A stretch of 64,000 nt of DNA from Enhydrobacter sp. (GTDB taxonomy: Bacteria > Pseudomonadota > Alphaproteobacteria > Reyranellales > Reyranellaceae): contig CP075528.1 of NCBI GenBank assembly GCA_025808875.1, positions 4,214,473 through 4,278,472 on the forward strand, in the 5' to 3' direction. Under the pieces are notes generated by a model. The model was not told the origin of the DNA and did not search any database. It worked only from the letters and a program-made list of their open reading frames with translations. Positions 35,345 through 44,189 of the stretch are shown here, piece after piece. How positions within the stretch are numbered: the first letter of the stretch is position 1; each line of letters starts with the position of its first letter. A program made the position numbers and the translations under genes.

Positions 35345-36514
35345 TCAGGCCTTGCGCGCGCGGATCGCCGCCTCGTTCGGCTCGCAGCCCCAGCCCGGAC
35401 CCGTGGGCAGGATGTAGTCGCCCTTGTCGATAGTCGGCGACGTCATGAAGAACTCGTCGCGCCACCTCACGCTGTCGATGTCGATCTCCATGATGCGGAA
35501 GTTGGGCACGGCGGCGCAGAAATGCGCACTGATGGCGCTGGCGAGGTGGCCGTAGAAATTGTGCGGCGCGACGTTGACCTCGTAGACCTCGGCCATCGCG
35601 GCGATCTTGAGCGACTCGTAGAAGCCGTTCCAGATCACGTCGACGATGGCGGTGTCGAAGGCGTAGGCGTCGAGGTACGGCCTGAAGTCACGACGCTCCA
35701 GCAGCGTCTCGCCCGAGGCGATGGGGCACGGCGCGTCGCGGCGGATCAGCGCGATCGAGCGCGGATCGTGCGCGTCGAGCTCGAGCCAGGTGAGCCTGTA
35801 GGGCGCCACCGCCTCGGCGATGCGCCGGAACCCTTCGGTGCGGAAGTGGAAGTTGAGGTCGAGCATGACGCCGACGTCCGGTCCGCAGCCCTTGCGGAAG
35901 GCCTCCACGGTGCGCGCGGCGCTGCGGGCGATGAACTCGTCCCAGTTGCGCTCGGGAAAGCCACGCCCGACGACGAAGCCCGGCCGGTAGGCCTGGATCT
36001 GGCCGTCGATCTCGATGGCGATGTTGGTCTTGAGCGCGGAGAAGCCCTTGGCCTTCACCTCGGCGCCGACCTTGGTCATGTCGTCGTAGGTCGACACCTG
36101 TGGCGCGCCGACCAGTTCGGCGTTGCGCATGCGGTAGGAGCCGCAATGCGACCAGTAGACCGGAATGCGCTCGCGCAGCTTGCCGCCGAACAGCCGGTAG
36201 ACCGGCACGCCCAGCGCCTTGCCCTTGATGTCGAGCAGTGCATTCTCGATGGCAGCGATCGCCTGCCGCACGATGCCGCCACGCGACTGCGTCGACCGGG
36301 TGGCGAGCACGGCATTCACCAGTTCGATGTCCATCGGGTCCATGCCGATGACGTTCGGCATCAGCGCATCGATCACGCCGCTGAGGCCCGGGCTGCCGAA
36401 ACTCTCGTTGTATTCCGACCAGCCGACGATGCCATCGTCGGTCGTCATCTTGAGGAAGGAGAAGGTGCGCCAGCCCGCGTCGCAGCGGAACGTCTCGTAG
36501 GCTTTGACCTTCAT
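35345..36514 (-). CDS. mandelate racemase/muconate lactonizing enzyme family protein
   Basis: A 389-residue enolase-superfamily enzyme that abstracts an alpha proton from a carboxylate substrate. Metal ligands are D219 (LDLNFHF), E245 (LELDAHD) and E269 (ASGETL). K162 (ALKTN) is a likely base, and the later APHNFYG histidine could be the second. The pattern suggests an aldarate or sugar-acid dehydratase, but the substrate is unknown. It is convergent with hslO (stops adjoin) and preceded by a GNAT gene on the same strand. Confidence 0.85.
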   Translation of the reverse strand: MKVKAYETFRCDAGWRTFSFLKMTTDDGIVGWSEYNESFGSPGLSGVIDALMPNVIGMDPMDIELVNAVLATRSTQSRGGIVRQAIAAIENALLDIKGKALGVPVYRLFGGKLRERIPVYWSHCGSYRMRNAELVGAPQVSTYDDMTKVGAEVKAKGFSALKTNIAIEIDGQIQAYRPGFVVGRGFPERNWDEFIARSAARTVEAFRKGCGPDVGVMLDLNFHFRTEGFRRIAEAVAPYRLTWLELDAHDPRSIALIRRDAPCPIASGETLLERRDFRPYLDAYAFDTAIVDVIWNGFYESLKIAAMAEVYEVNVAPHNFYGHLASAISAHFCAAVPNFRIMEIDIDSVRWRDEFFMTSPTIDKGDYILPTGPGWGCEPNEAAIRARKA

Positions 36515-36526
36515 CGGCTTGCTCCC

Positions 36527-37072
36527 TTAAAGCTGCGTCGGCCGGCGCAGAGTGTAGCGGCACTGCGCGATGATCTCACCTCGTGAGCGTGACTGCAGTT
36601 CAATCGTGTCGACATGTCGGAAGCCCAGCTTGACGAGTACCCTACCCGAGGACGGATTGTCGGCGGCATGGCCAGCCCGAAGCTGCGACAGGCCCACCTC
36701 GCGGAAGGCGAAGTCAACGACAGCGCGCGCCGCCTCGGTCGCCACGCCCCGGCCCCAGGACGACTGCTCGAACCAGTAGCCGAGGCTACCACCGCCATCG
36801 CAAATGGCGTCTACGTCGACGACGCCGATCAACCTTTCTTCGCGCTCCACGGCGAAGCGGAAGGCCTCGCCGGCCCGCCACTCATGCGGATGTGCCGCGA
36901 ACCACTGGTCGATCTCATTGCGATCGGGAGGAAATCCGGCCATCGCCAGCATGCGGGTGACATTCCAATCCGACTGGATCTCGAAAGCACGTCCGGCATC
37001 ACGAGCGGCGGTCGGTCGCAGCACCAGACGAGCGGTCTGCAAACGAACCGAACCCGGATCGGTCATGTCCAT
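36527..37072 (-). CDS. GNAT family N-acetyltransferase (RimJ/RimL-like)
   Basis: A 181-residue GNAT of the RimJ type. The N-terminal TARLVLRPTAARDA and the acetyl-CoA loop SWGRGVATEAARAV are typical, with DNPSSGRVLVKLGF the conserved C-terminal helix. It probably acetylates a protein N-terminus, an amino acid or a small amine. It sits between argE (4 bp upstream) and the racemase-family gene (12 bp downstream), so it may be cotranscribed with both. Confidence 0.87.
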   Translation of the reverse strand: MDMTDPGSVRLQTARLVLRPTAARDAGRAFEIQSDWNVTRMLAMAGFPPDRNEIDQWFAAHPHEWRAGEAFRFAVEREERLIGVVDVDAICDGGGSLGYWFEQSSWGRGVATEAARAVVDFAFREVGLSQLRAGHAADNPSSGRVLVKLGFRHVDTIELQSRSRGEIIAQCRYTLRRPTQL

Positions 37073-37076
37073 GGCT

Positions 37077-38246
37077 CTAGTCGCGCTTCAGCCACTCCAT
37101 CATGCGGCCCATGAAGGCTTCGCAGGCTTCGATCTGCGAGGCGAGGATGAACTCGTTGGGCTGGTGCGCCTGGGCGATGTCGCCCGGCCCACAAACCACG
37201 GTCGGCACGCCGAGCGTCTTCCTGAAGATGCCGGCCTCGGTGCCGTAGACCACGCTGCCCACGGTATTGGAGCCCGACCAGCTCGCGGCCAGCGCCTTGG
37301 CATCGTCGTTGCCCTCGGGCGAGAAGGCGGGCGTCGACGAGCGCAGTACGGTTTCGATGGTGGCGGCCGGGTGCTTTGCCTTCATCTTCGGCAACAGCTC
37401 CTCGGCAAGCCATTTCCTGGCGCGCTCGCCCAGCGCCTCGATCGGCTTGTTGGGCAGCTCGCGGTAGCCCCACAGCACCTCGCATTCGCGCGCCAGGATG
37501 TTGCCCGCGGTGCCGCCGACGATGGTGCCGACGTTGAAGGTGGCGGCGGCCGGCATGAACTCGCTGTTCTTCGGCGCGGCGGCGTCGAGCTCGTCCTGCA
37601 CCTTGTTGAGGTAGTGGACGAACTCGCCGGCGAAATGGATGGCACTGACGCCGAGATGGGTCATCGAGGAATGCGCCTCGAAGCCGGTGAACTTGGTGAT
37701 GTAGATTTGCGCGCCCTTGTGGGCGTGCACCACCGTCATCATGGTCGGCTCGCCGATGATGATGGCGCGCGGCTTGGGCACCTCGGCCGCCATACGCGCG
37801 GCAAGGCCGTGGGCGCCGATGCAGCCGACCTCCTCGTCGTAGCTCAGCGCGAAGTGGATCGGCTTCTTGAGCCGCGCCTCGAGGAACCGCGGCAGCATGG
37901 CGAGCGCGATGGCGTAGAACGCCTTCATGTCGCAGGTGCCGCGACCGTGATACTTGCCGTCCTTCAAGGTCAGCGTCCAGGGATCGGTATCCCAGGGTTG
38001 GCCGTCGACCGGCACGACGTCGGTGTGACCCGACAACACCACGCCGCCCGCGACATTGGGCCCGACAGTCGCGAACAAATTGGCCTTGGCGCCGTCGTCG
38101 CTCGGCACGAGCTTCGAATCGATGCCGTGCTCCTTCAGGTACTGCTGGACGTACTCGATCAGCGCCAGGTTGGAATTGCGAGAGGTGGTGTCGAACGCCA
38201 CGAGACGACGCAGCATTTCGACGGAATCGACGATCTCCCCGGCCAT
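37077..38246 (-). CDS. argE: acetylornithine deacetylase
   Basis: A 389-residue M20 di-zinc hydrolase that removes acetate from N-acetylornithine in the linear arginine pathway. Metal and catalytic residues are H74 and D76 (SGHTDVVPVDG), D106 (GTCDMKAF) and E138-E139 (SYDEEVGC). The pattern fits ArgE better than DapE or peptidase T. It lies behind folE with a 15-bp gap. Its presence alongside argD and argF suggests the acetylated route is used. Confidence 0.9.
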   Translation of the reverse strand: MAGEIVDSVEMLRRLVAFDTTSRNSNLALIEYVQQYLKEHGIDSKLVPSDDGAKANLFATVGPNVAGGVVLSGHTDVVPVDGQPWDTDPWTLTLKDGKYHGRGTCDMKAFYAIALAMLPRFLEARLKKPIHFALSYDEEVGCIGAHGLAARMAAEVPKPRAIIIGEPTMMTVVHAHKGAQIYITKFTGFEAHSSMTHLGVSAIHFAGEFVHYLNKVQDELDAAAPKNSEFMPAAATFNVGTIVGGTAGNILARECEVLWGYRELPNKPIEALGERARKWLAEELLPKMKAKHPAATIETVLRSSTPAFSPEGNDDAKALAASWSGSNTVGSVVYGTEAGIFRKTLGVPTVVCGPGDIAQAHQPNEFILASQIEACEAFMGRMMEWLKRD

Positions 38247-38261
38247 ACTACCCTTGCGCTG

Positions 38262-38888
38262 TCAGATGGAGGTGCGGCCGATCATAGTGAGGAATTCACG
38301 GCGCGTCTCGCCGTTGTCGCGGAACGCGCCCAGCATCCGGCTCGTCACCATGGCGACGTCGGACTTGTGGACGCCGCGGGTGGTCATGCACTGGTGCGCC
38401 GCCTCGATGACGACGGCGACGCCGCGCGGCTGCAGGGCTTCCTGCAGCGTATTGGCGATCTGGGCCGTGAGCTTTTCCTGGATCTGCAGGCGTCGGGCGA
38501 AGGCGTCGACGACGCGCGCGAGCTTGCTGATGCCGACCACGCGCCTGTCCGGGAGATAGCCGACATGGACCTTGCCGATGATCGGCACCATGTGGTGCTC
38601 GCAGTGCGATTCGAGACGGATGTCGCGCAGCACCACGACCTCGTCGTAGCCCTCGACCTCCTCGAAGGTCCGCTGCAGCATCTCGGCCGGATCCTCGTCG
38701 TAGCCGGCGAAGAACTCCTCGTAGGCGCGCACGACCCGATCGGGCGTGCCGATCAGGCCCTCGCGGTCGGGGTTGTCGCCGGCCCAGCGGATGAGCGTGC
38801 GCACCGCCGCCTCGGCTTCCTCACGGGAAGGACGGGTGAGCCCCGTCGCCAGCGAGACGACCTCGCTCCTCTTCAGCATCCTGTTCAT
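38262..38888 (-). CDS. folE: GTP cyclohydrolase I
   Basis: A 208-residue enzyme that makes dihydroneopterin triphosphate for folate or other pterins. Zinc ligands are C96 and H98/H99 (ESHCEHH) and C167 (AHQCMTTRGV). The sequence GKVHVGYLPD and KLARVVDAFARRLQIQE are family hallmarks. Length and motifs are those of zinc-dependent FolE (type IA). It is followed by argE and preceded by apaG on the same strand. Confidence 0.95.
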   Translation of the reverse strand: MNRMLKRSEVVSLATGLTRPSREEAEAAVRTLIRWAGDNPDREGLIGTPDRVVRAYEEFFAGYDEDPAEMLQRTFEEVEGYDEVVVLRDIRLESHCEHHMVPIIGKVHVGYLPDRRVVGISKLARVVDAFARRLQIQEKLTAQIANTLQEALQPRGVAVVIEAAHQCMTTRGVHKSDVAMVTSRMLGAFRDNGETRREFLTMIGRTSI

Positions 38889-38915
38889 CGCAGCGCTCCT
38901 CGTGGCCGATGCCGC

Positions 38916-39308
38916 CTAGTTAAGCTGTCGCGGAGTGGCCGGCGTGTCGAGCGAGAATGTCGGAATCTCGATGTCGAAATTCTCGCCGGACTCGCTCACC
39001 ATCTGATACGTGCCACCCATGAAGCCGGAGGGAGTCGAAAGCGGCGTTCCCGACGTGTACTCGAACGCTTCGCCCGGTTTCAGCCGCGGCGTCTTGCCGA
39101 CGACGCCGGGTCCCTTCACTTCCTGCTTGCGGCCGAGGCCGTCGGTGATTCTCCAGTGCCGGCTGCGCAGCTGCACCGTCTCTTCGCCCTTGTTCTCGAT
39201 GCGCACCTGATAGGCCCAGACATATTGCGACTTCGCCGGATCCGACTGGTCGGGCAGATATTGGGGGCGGACGGTCACGCGTATGGCACGGGTTGTGGCG
39301 GAGTACAT
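38916..39308 (-). CDS. apaG: ApaG family protein
   Basis: A 130-residue fibronectin-III-like protein with the ApaG signature (VWAYQVRIENKGEETVQL, SRHWRITDG, and the closing GFMGGTYQMV). ApaG is linked to Co2+/Mg2+ efflux phenotypes and diadenosine tetraphosphate in enterobacteria, but its biochemical role is unsettled. The ATG at 39308 gives the usual MYSATTRAIRVTV start, with AAGGA about 10 bp upstream. An in-frame ATG at 39338 would add ten residues. Confidence 0.9.
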   Translation of the reverse strand: MYSATTRAIRVTVRPQYLPDQSDPAKSQYVWAYQVRIENKGEETVQLRSRHWRITDGLGRKQEVKGPGVVGKTPRLKPGEAFEYTSGTPLSTPSGFMGGTYQMVSESGENFDIEIPTFSLDTPATPRQLN

Positions 39309-39501
39309 GTCGACTTTATCCTTGGTGCGCCCTGACATGGGATTTTCGGAGCGAAAGGTCAAACGTCTCGTGCCGTTCCGCAGCCAACGCGAGCCGGGAC
39401 GTGAAATCGATGGCGAACCAATCGAGGTGGACCGATCGACCGCTCGGGGTTCCGTTGTTCCGCGCCCGCGTCCTGCACGCCGACAGGATAAGGAGCCTGC
39501 T

Positions 39502-39984
39502 TCAGATCGGAAAGATCAGACAGGTCGTGGTGCCGTGCGCCAGCAACTTGCCTGCCGCGTCGACCAGCCTGCCCTCGGAGGTCGCGATGCGGGAGCCGAC
39601 ATTGATCACCTTGCCCTCGGCCTTGACGGGTCCGGTCTTGTCGGACATCGCGCGCACGTAGTTCACCTTGATCTCGACCGTCGTGTAGCCGGTGCCGGCC
39701 TTCAATGTGGTGTGAATGCAGCAGCCCATCACCGAGTCGAGCAGCGTGGCGGCGATACCGCCGTGTACCGAGCCCAGCGGATTGTAGTGATCGAACACCG
39801 GCGTGTAGGCGAACGCCACACGACCGAGCTCGACCTCGGCGAGGCGGATGCCCAGTGTCCGGCAGATCGGCGGGGCCGGCAGACGCCCGGCCGCCATCTC
39901 CTGGAACAACACGATGCCGTCCATGGTGCGCGCCTGCTCGATCGGCACCACGCCGAAGCCGGGTTCCGAAGACGCCGCTGCCAT
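39502..39984 (-). CDS. PaaI-type hotdog thioesterase
   Basis: A 160-residue hotdog-fold thioesterase. The active-site loop is NPLGSVHGGIAATLLDS, with HGG and the downstream acidic residue of the PaaI family; the later GYTTVEIKVNYVRA is the usual second strand. It probably hydrolyses aromatic or acyl-CoA thioesters; the physiological substrate is unknown. The ATG at 39984 has AAGGAG six bases upstream. It is divergent from a MarR gene 85 bp away, which may regulate it. The 193 bp between its stop and apaG holds no recognised gene. Confidence 0.87.
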   Translation of the reverse strand: MAAASSEPGFGVVPIEQARTMDGIVLFQEMAAGRLPAPPICRTLGIRLAEVELGRVAFAYTPVFDHYNPLGSVHGGIAATLLDSVMGCCIHTTLKAGTGYTTVEIKVNYVRAMSDKTGPVKAEGKVINVGSRIATSEGRLVDAAGKLLAHGTTTCLIFPI

Positions 39985-40069
39985 GGTCCTGCTCCTTGGT
40001 TCCCTTCGAGTTGCGTGCATATACACATCGAGGCTTGGCCGCAGCAAGCGACCGCCCTACTGTGCGCGC

Positions 40070-40513
40070 ATGTCGGCCGTCCCGCCCCGCCTGTCGCCCC
40101 TGGAATGCACATGCTTCCGCATCCGCAGCGCAGCACGACGGGTGACGCAGATCTACGACCGGCACCTGTCTCAAACCGGCCTCAAGATTTCCCAGTTCTC
40201 GCTGCTCGGCTACATCACCGCCGAAGGACCTGTGTCGATCGGACGCCTGGCGGAGTTGCTCGCCACCGATCGCACGACGCTCACGCGCAACCTGCGTCCG
40301 CTGCTGGCGTCGGGCCTGGTCGAGCGTGCGGCGTCGAGCGACAAGCGGCGGCGCGAACTGGTGGCGACGGCCGCCGGCCGCGCCCTGTTCAAGCGCGCAC
40401 TGCCCTTGTGGTCGCAGGCCGAGACCGAGGTACGCACGGCGATGGGCGCCCGTCTGACGGCCGACCTGCACGGCGCGCTCGAGCACTCGATGGAGAAGCT
40501 GGCTGCGCTTTGA
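40070..40513 (+). CDS. MarR family transcriptional regulator
   Basis: A 147-residue winged-helix regulator. The recognition region is ISQFSLLGYITAEGPVSIGRLAELLATDRTTLTRNL, followed by the wing LVERAASSDKRRRELVA. Length and layout are standard for MarR. It probably represses its own promoter and that of the divergent thioesterase, usually released by an aromatic or thioester-type ligand. It is convergent with tenA, with stops 2 bp apart. Confidence 0.88.
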   Translation: MSAVPPRLSPLECTCFRIRSAARRVTQIYDRHLSQTGLKISQFSLLGYITAEGPVSIGRLAELLATDRTTLTRNLRPLLASGLVERAASSDKRRRELVATAAGRALFKRALPLWSQAETEVRTAMGARLTADLHGALEHSMEKLAAL

Positions 40514-40515
40514 GC

Positions 40516-41127
40516 CTAGAGATTGGCGTCGAAGAAGCCGTATTCGAGCTCCATGGCACGCCGATAGTTGACGCGGACCGCCTCGCTGTCGCGGGCGTGG
40601 CGATCGAGCAGCGCTTCGAGTCGGGTCGCCAGAGCCTCGAACCCCGGATCGGCGTAGGTCTGGACCCACTCGGCGAAGAGCGGCGCCACGGGCCGCGTCG
40701 CGAGCGACTGGCCGAGGAAGGCATAGAGGCGCATGCAGGGCGTCATGGCGGCGATCGTGTCGCCGAGATTGCCGCGCCGCGCGTTGGTGAGCAGGAAGCC
40801 GACATAGGCCTGCGTCGCCGCCAGCGGCGTCACGCCGATGAGCCCGACCTGCCAGCGTTCGGCATAGGCCTTGTGCAACTTCAGCTCCTCGACCACCCCG
40901 GCGATGAGTTCGGCGAACTCGTGCAAATCCTCGTGCGACGTACCGTTGGCGAGGCAGAAGGCGTACGCGCGCGCGAAGGCTTCGAGGAAATAGGCATCCT
41001 GCGCGACGTAGGACTTGAATGCGGGCAACGGCAGTGAGCCGTCGCCGAGACCCTGCACGAAGCGATGCGCCAGGATGCGCTCCGCCCAGTCGCGGTTGGC
41101 CGACCAGAGGTCGCGGGCGAGCGCCAC
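40516..41127 (-). CDS. tenA: TenA/Thi-4 family thiaminase-like protein
   Basis: A 203-residue TenA-fold protein of thiamin-pyrimidine salvage. Active-site features are D44 in AQDAYFL, C131 in MTPCMRLY and the C-terminal acidic residue in MELEYGFF. This is the cysteine-containing TenA_C type, which hydrolyses aminopyrimidine breakdown products or thiamin. The GTG at 41127 follows the metZ stop after 5 bp and gives the expected N-terminus. It is thus placed in the metZ operon and under the SAM-II switch. Confidence 0.83.
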   Translation of the reverse strand: MALARDLWSANRDWAERILAHRFVQGLGDGSLPLPAFKSYVAQDAYFLEAFARAYAFCLANGTSHEDLHEFAELIAGVVEELKLHKAYAERWQVGLIGVTPLAATQAYVGFLLTNARRGNLGDTIAAMTPCMRLYAFLGQSLATRPVAPLFAEWVQTYADPGFEALATRLEALLDRHARDSEAVRVNYRRAMELEYGFFDANL

Positions 41128-41132
41128 CGCAG

Positions 41133-42347
41133 TCAGCCCCCGAGCGCCTGGGCGAGATCGGCGACGACGTCCTCGACGTCCTCGAGTCCGACCGAGATGC
41201 GCACCGTGCCGTCGCCGATGCCGAGCTTGGCACGCTCTTCCGCCCCGATGCGCATGTGCGTGGTCGTCGCCGGGTGGGTGACCAGACTCTTGGCGTCGCC
41301 GAGATTGTTGGAGATGTCGACGAGCTGCAGGCGATTCAACATTTCGAAGGCCGCCCACTTGCCACCCTTGAGGTCGAACGTGACGACGCCGCCGAAATCC
41401 GACATCTGCCGCGCCGCCAGCGCGTGCTGCGGATGGTCCTTGCGGCCGGGATAGAGCACGCGACCGATCGCCGGATGGGCGGCGAGCGCGGCGGCCACCT
41501 TCGCGGCATTGGCGCAGTGACGATCGATGCGCAATCCGAGCGTCTCCATGCCCTTGACCAGCACCCAGGCGTTGAACGGGCTGAGCGAGGGGCCGGTGTT
41601 GCGGATGATCGGCTGCAGCTTGTCGACGATGAACTCGCGGCTGCCGAGGATGGCGCCGCCCAGGGTGCGCCCCTGGCCGTCGATGTATTTGGTCGCCGAG
41701 TGGACGACGATATCGGCGCCGAACTCCAGCGGCCGCTGCAGGATCGGCGTGGCGAAGGCGTTGTCGAGGACAACCTTGGCGCCCGCCTTGTGGGCGAGAT
41801 CGCACACCGCCTTCACGTCGACGATGTCGAGCATGGGATTGCTGGGCGATTCGAACAGCACGGCCTGGGTCGGCTTGGACAGCGCCTTCTCCCACTGGGC
41901 GAGGTCGCCGCCGTCGACGAACTCGCCGCTGACGCCGTACTTCGGCAGCAGTTCGTTGACGATGTAGTGGCACGAACCGAAGAGTTGGCGTGCGGCGACG
42001 ACGCGGTCGCCCGCCTTGAGCAGCGCCAGCAGCGCGAAGAACACGGCCGACATGCCGGTCGAGGTGGCACGGCAGGCCTCGGCCCCCTCGAGCGCGGCCA
42101 GCCGGTTCTCGAACATGCCGACCGTCGGATTGCCGAAGCGCGAATACTGGTAGTGCGTGCTCTCGCCCTTGAAGGTCGCCTCGGCCTCCTCGGCGCTGTT
42201 GTAGGCGTAGCCCGAGGTCAGGAAGAGCGCCTCCGACGTCTCGTCGAAGTTGCTGCGCACCTGGCCGCCGCGCACCGCCCGGGTCTGCGGCCGCCACTTG
42301 CTGGCGTCGGCCGCCGGCTTCTTCTTGCTCGCGATGGTCCCATCCAT
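41133..42347 (-). CDS. metZ: O-succinylhomoserine sulfhydrylase
   Basis: A 404-residue PLP enzyme of direct sulfhydrylation that makes homocysteine from O-succinylhomoserine and sulfide. The PLP lysine is K220 (VHSATKYIDG), with the cystathionine-gamma-synthase family patterns YQYSRFGNPTV and ESPSNPMLDI. The QGRTLGGA segment after the lysine fits MetZ rather than MetB. The ATG at 42347 has GGAGAG close upstream; a GTG at 42359 is possible. The leader carries a SAM-II riboswitch and a terminator. Confidence 0.92.
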   Translation of the reverse strand: MDGTIASKKKPAADASKWRPQTRAVRGGQVRSNFDETSEALFLTSGYAYNSAEEAEATFKGESTHYQYSRFGNPTVGMFENRLAALEGAEACRATSTGMSAVFFALLALLKAGDRVVAARQLFGSCHYIVNELLPKYGVSGEFVDGGDLAQWEKALSKPTQAVLFESPSNPMLDIVDVKAVCDLAHKAGAKVVLDNAFATPILQRPLEFGADIVVHSATKYIDGQGRTLGGAILGSREFIVDKLQPIIRNTGPSLSPFNAWVLVKGMETLGLRIDRHCANAAKVAAALAAHPAIGRVLYPGRKDHPQHALAARQMSDFGGVVTFDLKGGKWAAFEMLNRLQLVDISNNLGDAKSLVTHPATTTHMRIGAEERAKLGIGDGTVRISVGLEDVEDVVADLAQALGG

Positions 42348-42361
42348 GTCGCTCTCCACAA

Positions 42362-42397
42362 CGAAAAACCCCCGACCGGAAGGGCGGGGGCTTTTTC
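42362..42397 (-). terminator. Rho-independent terminator in metZ leader
   Basis: On the minus strand a stem CCCCCG/CGGGGG, extended by flanking A and T runs (AAAAA before, TTTTT after), sits between the SAM-II aptamer and the metZ start. The perfect stem plus T-tract is a canonical intrinsic terminator, placed where riboswitch-controlled attenuation would act. It ends 14 nt before the metZ ATG. Confidence 0.8.
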
Positions 42398-42401
42398 GAG
42401 C

Positions 42402-42456
42402 GCTCCGACCTTTTAGCGAGGTTTAACGTGGCCGCAAGCCGGTCGGCTCAAATTCC
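42402..42456 (-). ncRNA. SAM-II (metA-type, SAM_alpha) riboswitch upstream of metZ
   Basis: The minus strand shows all SAM-II landmarks in order: ATTTGAGCCGACC (P1 5' side), GGCTTGCGGCC (loop with conserved TTGC), CACGTTAAA, then GCTAAA and GGTCGG (P1 3' side and pseudoknot). P1 pairs CCGACC with GGTCGG. SAM-II is an alphaproteobacterial aptamer that binds S-adenosylmethionine and lowers expression of methionine genes. Here it precedes metZ-tenA. The boundaries are by eye. Confidence 0.88.
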
Positions 42457-42503
42457 ACGGTGTGCGGCCTCTATATCGCCAGAGGCCGCCCGCCGCAAGG
42501 CCC

Positions 42504-44189
42504 CTAATGCTGCCTAGCCAGCGCCTGCTCGCGCAGCTTGCTGAGCGTGATGCGCGAGGTCAGCGCCTCCGGATCGGTCTTCATGTGGATGATCGCCGGT
42601 CGGGCCGACGCCACCGCCCGCTCGAAGGCGGCGGCGAAATCCTCCGTCCGCTCGACCGTCTCGCCGTGCCCACCGAAGGCGCGGGCATAGGCGGCGAAAT
42701 CGGGATTGCGCAGTTCGGTGCCGTGCACGCGGGTCGGATAGTCGCGTTCCTGATGCATGCGGATGGTGCCGTACATGCCGTTGTCGACGACGACGATCAC
42801 GACGTTGGCGCCGTGCTGGACGGCGGTGGCGAACTCCTGGCCGTTCATCAGGAAGCAGCCGTCGCCGGCGAACGAGACGACCATGCGGTCGGGCGCCGCG
42901 ATCTTGGCCGCCACCGCCGCCGGCACGCCATAGCCCATGGCGCCGCTGGTCGGCGCGAGCTGGGTCTTGAAGCCTTTGTACTGGAAGAAGCGGTGCAGGA
43001 AGGCGGCATAGTTCCCGGCGCCATTGGTGACGATGGCGTCGTCGGGCAGCCTCTTGTTCAGCCAGGCGATCACTTCGGTGACGTTGACAGCGCCGGGCTG
43101 CTGGTTGGGTTCGATGTTCTCCAGGTAGTCGGCGCGGGCACCTTCGACGTTGGCCTTCCAGCGCGAGCCGTCGACCGGCTTCATCGCCCTGGCCGCGGCA
43201 GCGAAGTTGGCCATGCCAGCATTGATCGGCAGGGCTGCCTGATAGACGCGGCCGAGTTCCTCGGCGCTGGCATGCACATGCACGAGTTTCTGCTTCGGCA
43301 CCGGCAGGTCGAACAGCGCATAGCCTCCCGTCGTCGCCTCGCCGAGACGTGGGCCGATGGCCAGGATGACATCGCTTTCCTTCAGGCGCTTGCCGAGCGG
43401 TGGATTTACCCCGATGCCGAGGTCGCCCACGAAATTGGGATGGCGGTTGTCGAGCAGATCCTGGTTGCGGAACGCGCTGGTGACCGGAAGGTTGTTGGCC
43501 TCGACGAACGCCTTGATGTCGGCACAGGCTTCCGCTGTCCAGCCACCGCCGCCGAGGATGACCATCGGCTGCCTGGCCTGTTCGAGCATCGAGCGCAGCG
43601 TCGTCATATCGGCCGCAGAGGGCGCGCCGCGCGCGATCTTGTAGGGGCCGGCATCCGCGACCTCGACCTCGTCGGTCAGCATGTCCTCCGGCAGGGCAAG
43701 CACGACGGGTCCGGGGCGGCCGTTCAGCGCGCGGTGGAAGGCCTGGCTCACCAATTCGGGAATGCGGCGCGCGTCCTCGATCTGGGCGACCCACTTGGCC
43801 ATTTGCCCAAACATCCTGCGGTAATCGATCTCCTGGAAGGCCTCGCGCTCGGACTGCTCGCGCGCCACCTGGCCGACCAACAGGATCATCGGCGTCGAAT
43901 CCTGGAAGCCGGTATGCAATCCGATACTGGCATTGGTCGCACCGGGCCCTCGGGTGACGAAGCAGATGCCCGGCTTGCCGGTGAGTTTGCCGTAGGCTTC
44001 CGCCATGTTCGCCGCGCCGCCTTCCTGGCGGCAAATGACGTAGCGGATCGAGTTGCGCTGGGCGTAGAGCGCATCGAGCGCCGCCAGATAGCTTTCTCCC
44101 GGCACGCCGAAGATCGTGTCGGCTCCGTGGATGCGAAGCTGGTCGATCAGGACCTGCGCACCGCTGCGGCGTGGAAGTGTCGTTGTCAT
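42504..44189 (-). CDS. thiamine pyrophosphate-binding enzyme, acetolactate synthase-like
   Basis: A 561-residue TPP enzyme with the three-domain layout of the acetolactate synthase family. The catalytic glutamate is E56 in CRQEGGAANMA. The TPP/Mg motif starts at GDGCFLMNGQE, and an FGVPGESY loop lies near the N-terminus. No small regulatory subunit gene is nearby and the sequence lacks clear catabolic-ALS features. It could be a paralogue acting on another 2-keto acid (for example sulfoacetaldehyde or oxalyl-type chemistry). It ends about 48 nt upstream of the SAM-II aptamer, so it is a separate unit transcribed toward metZ. Confidence 0.82.
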   Translation of the reverse strand: MTTTLPRRSGAQVLIDQLRIHGADTIFGVPGESYLAALDALYAQRNSIRYVICRQEGGAANMAEAYGKLTGKPGICFVTRGPGATNASIGLHTGFQDSTPMILLVGQVAREQSEREAFQEIDYRRMFGQMAKWVAQIEDARRIPELVSQAFHRALNGRPGPVVLALPEDMLTDEVEVADAGPYKIARGAPSAADMTTLRSMLEQARQPMVILGGGGWTAEACADIKAFVEANNLPVTSAFRNQDLLDNRHPNFVGDLGIGVNPPLGKRLKESDVILAIGPRLGEATTGGYALFDLPVPKQKLVHVHASAEELGRVYQAALPINAGMANFAAAARAMKPVDGSRWKANVEGARADYLENIEPNQQPGAVNVTEVIAWLNKRLPDDAIVTNGAGNYAAFLHRFFQYKGFKTQLAPTSGAMGYGVPAAVAAKIAAPDRMVVSFAGDGCFLMNGQEFATAVQHGANVVIVVVDNGMYGTIRMHQERDYPTRVHGTELRNPDFAAYARAFGGHGETVERTEDFAAAFERAVASARPAIIHMKTDPEALTSRITLSKLREQALARQH

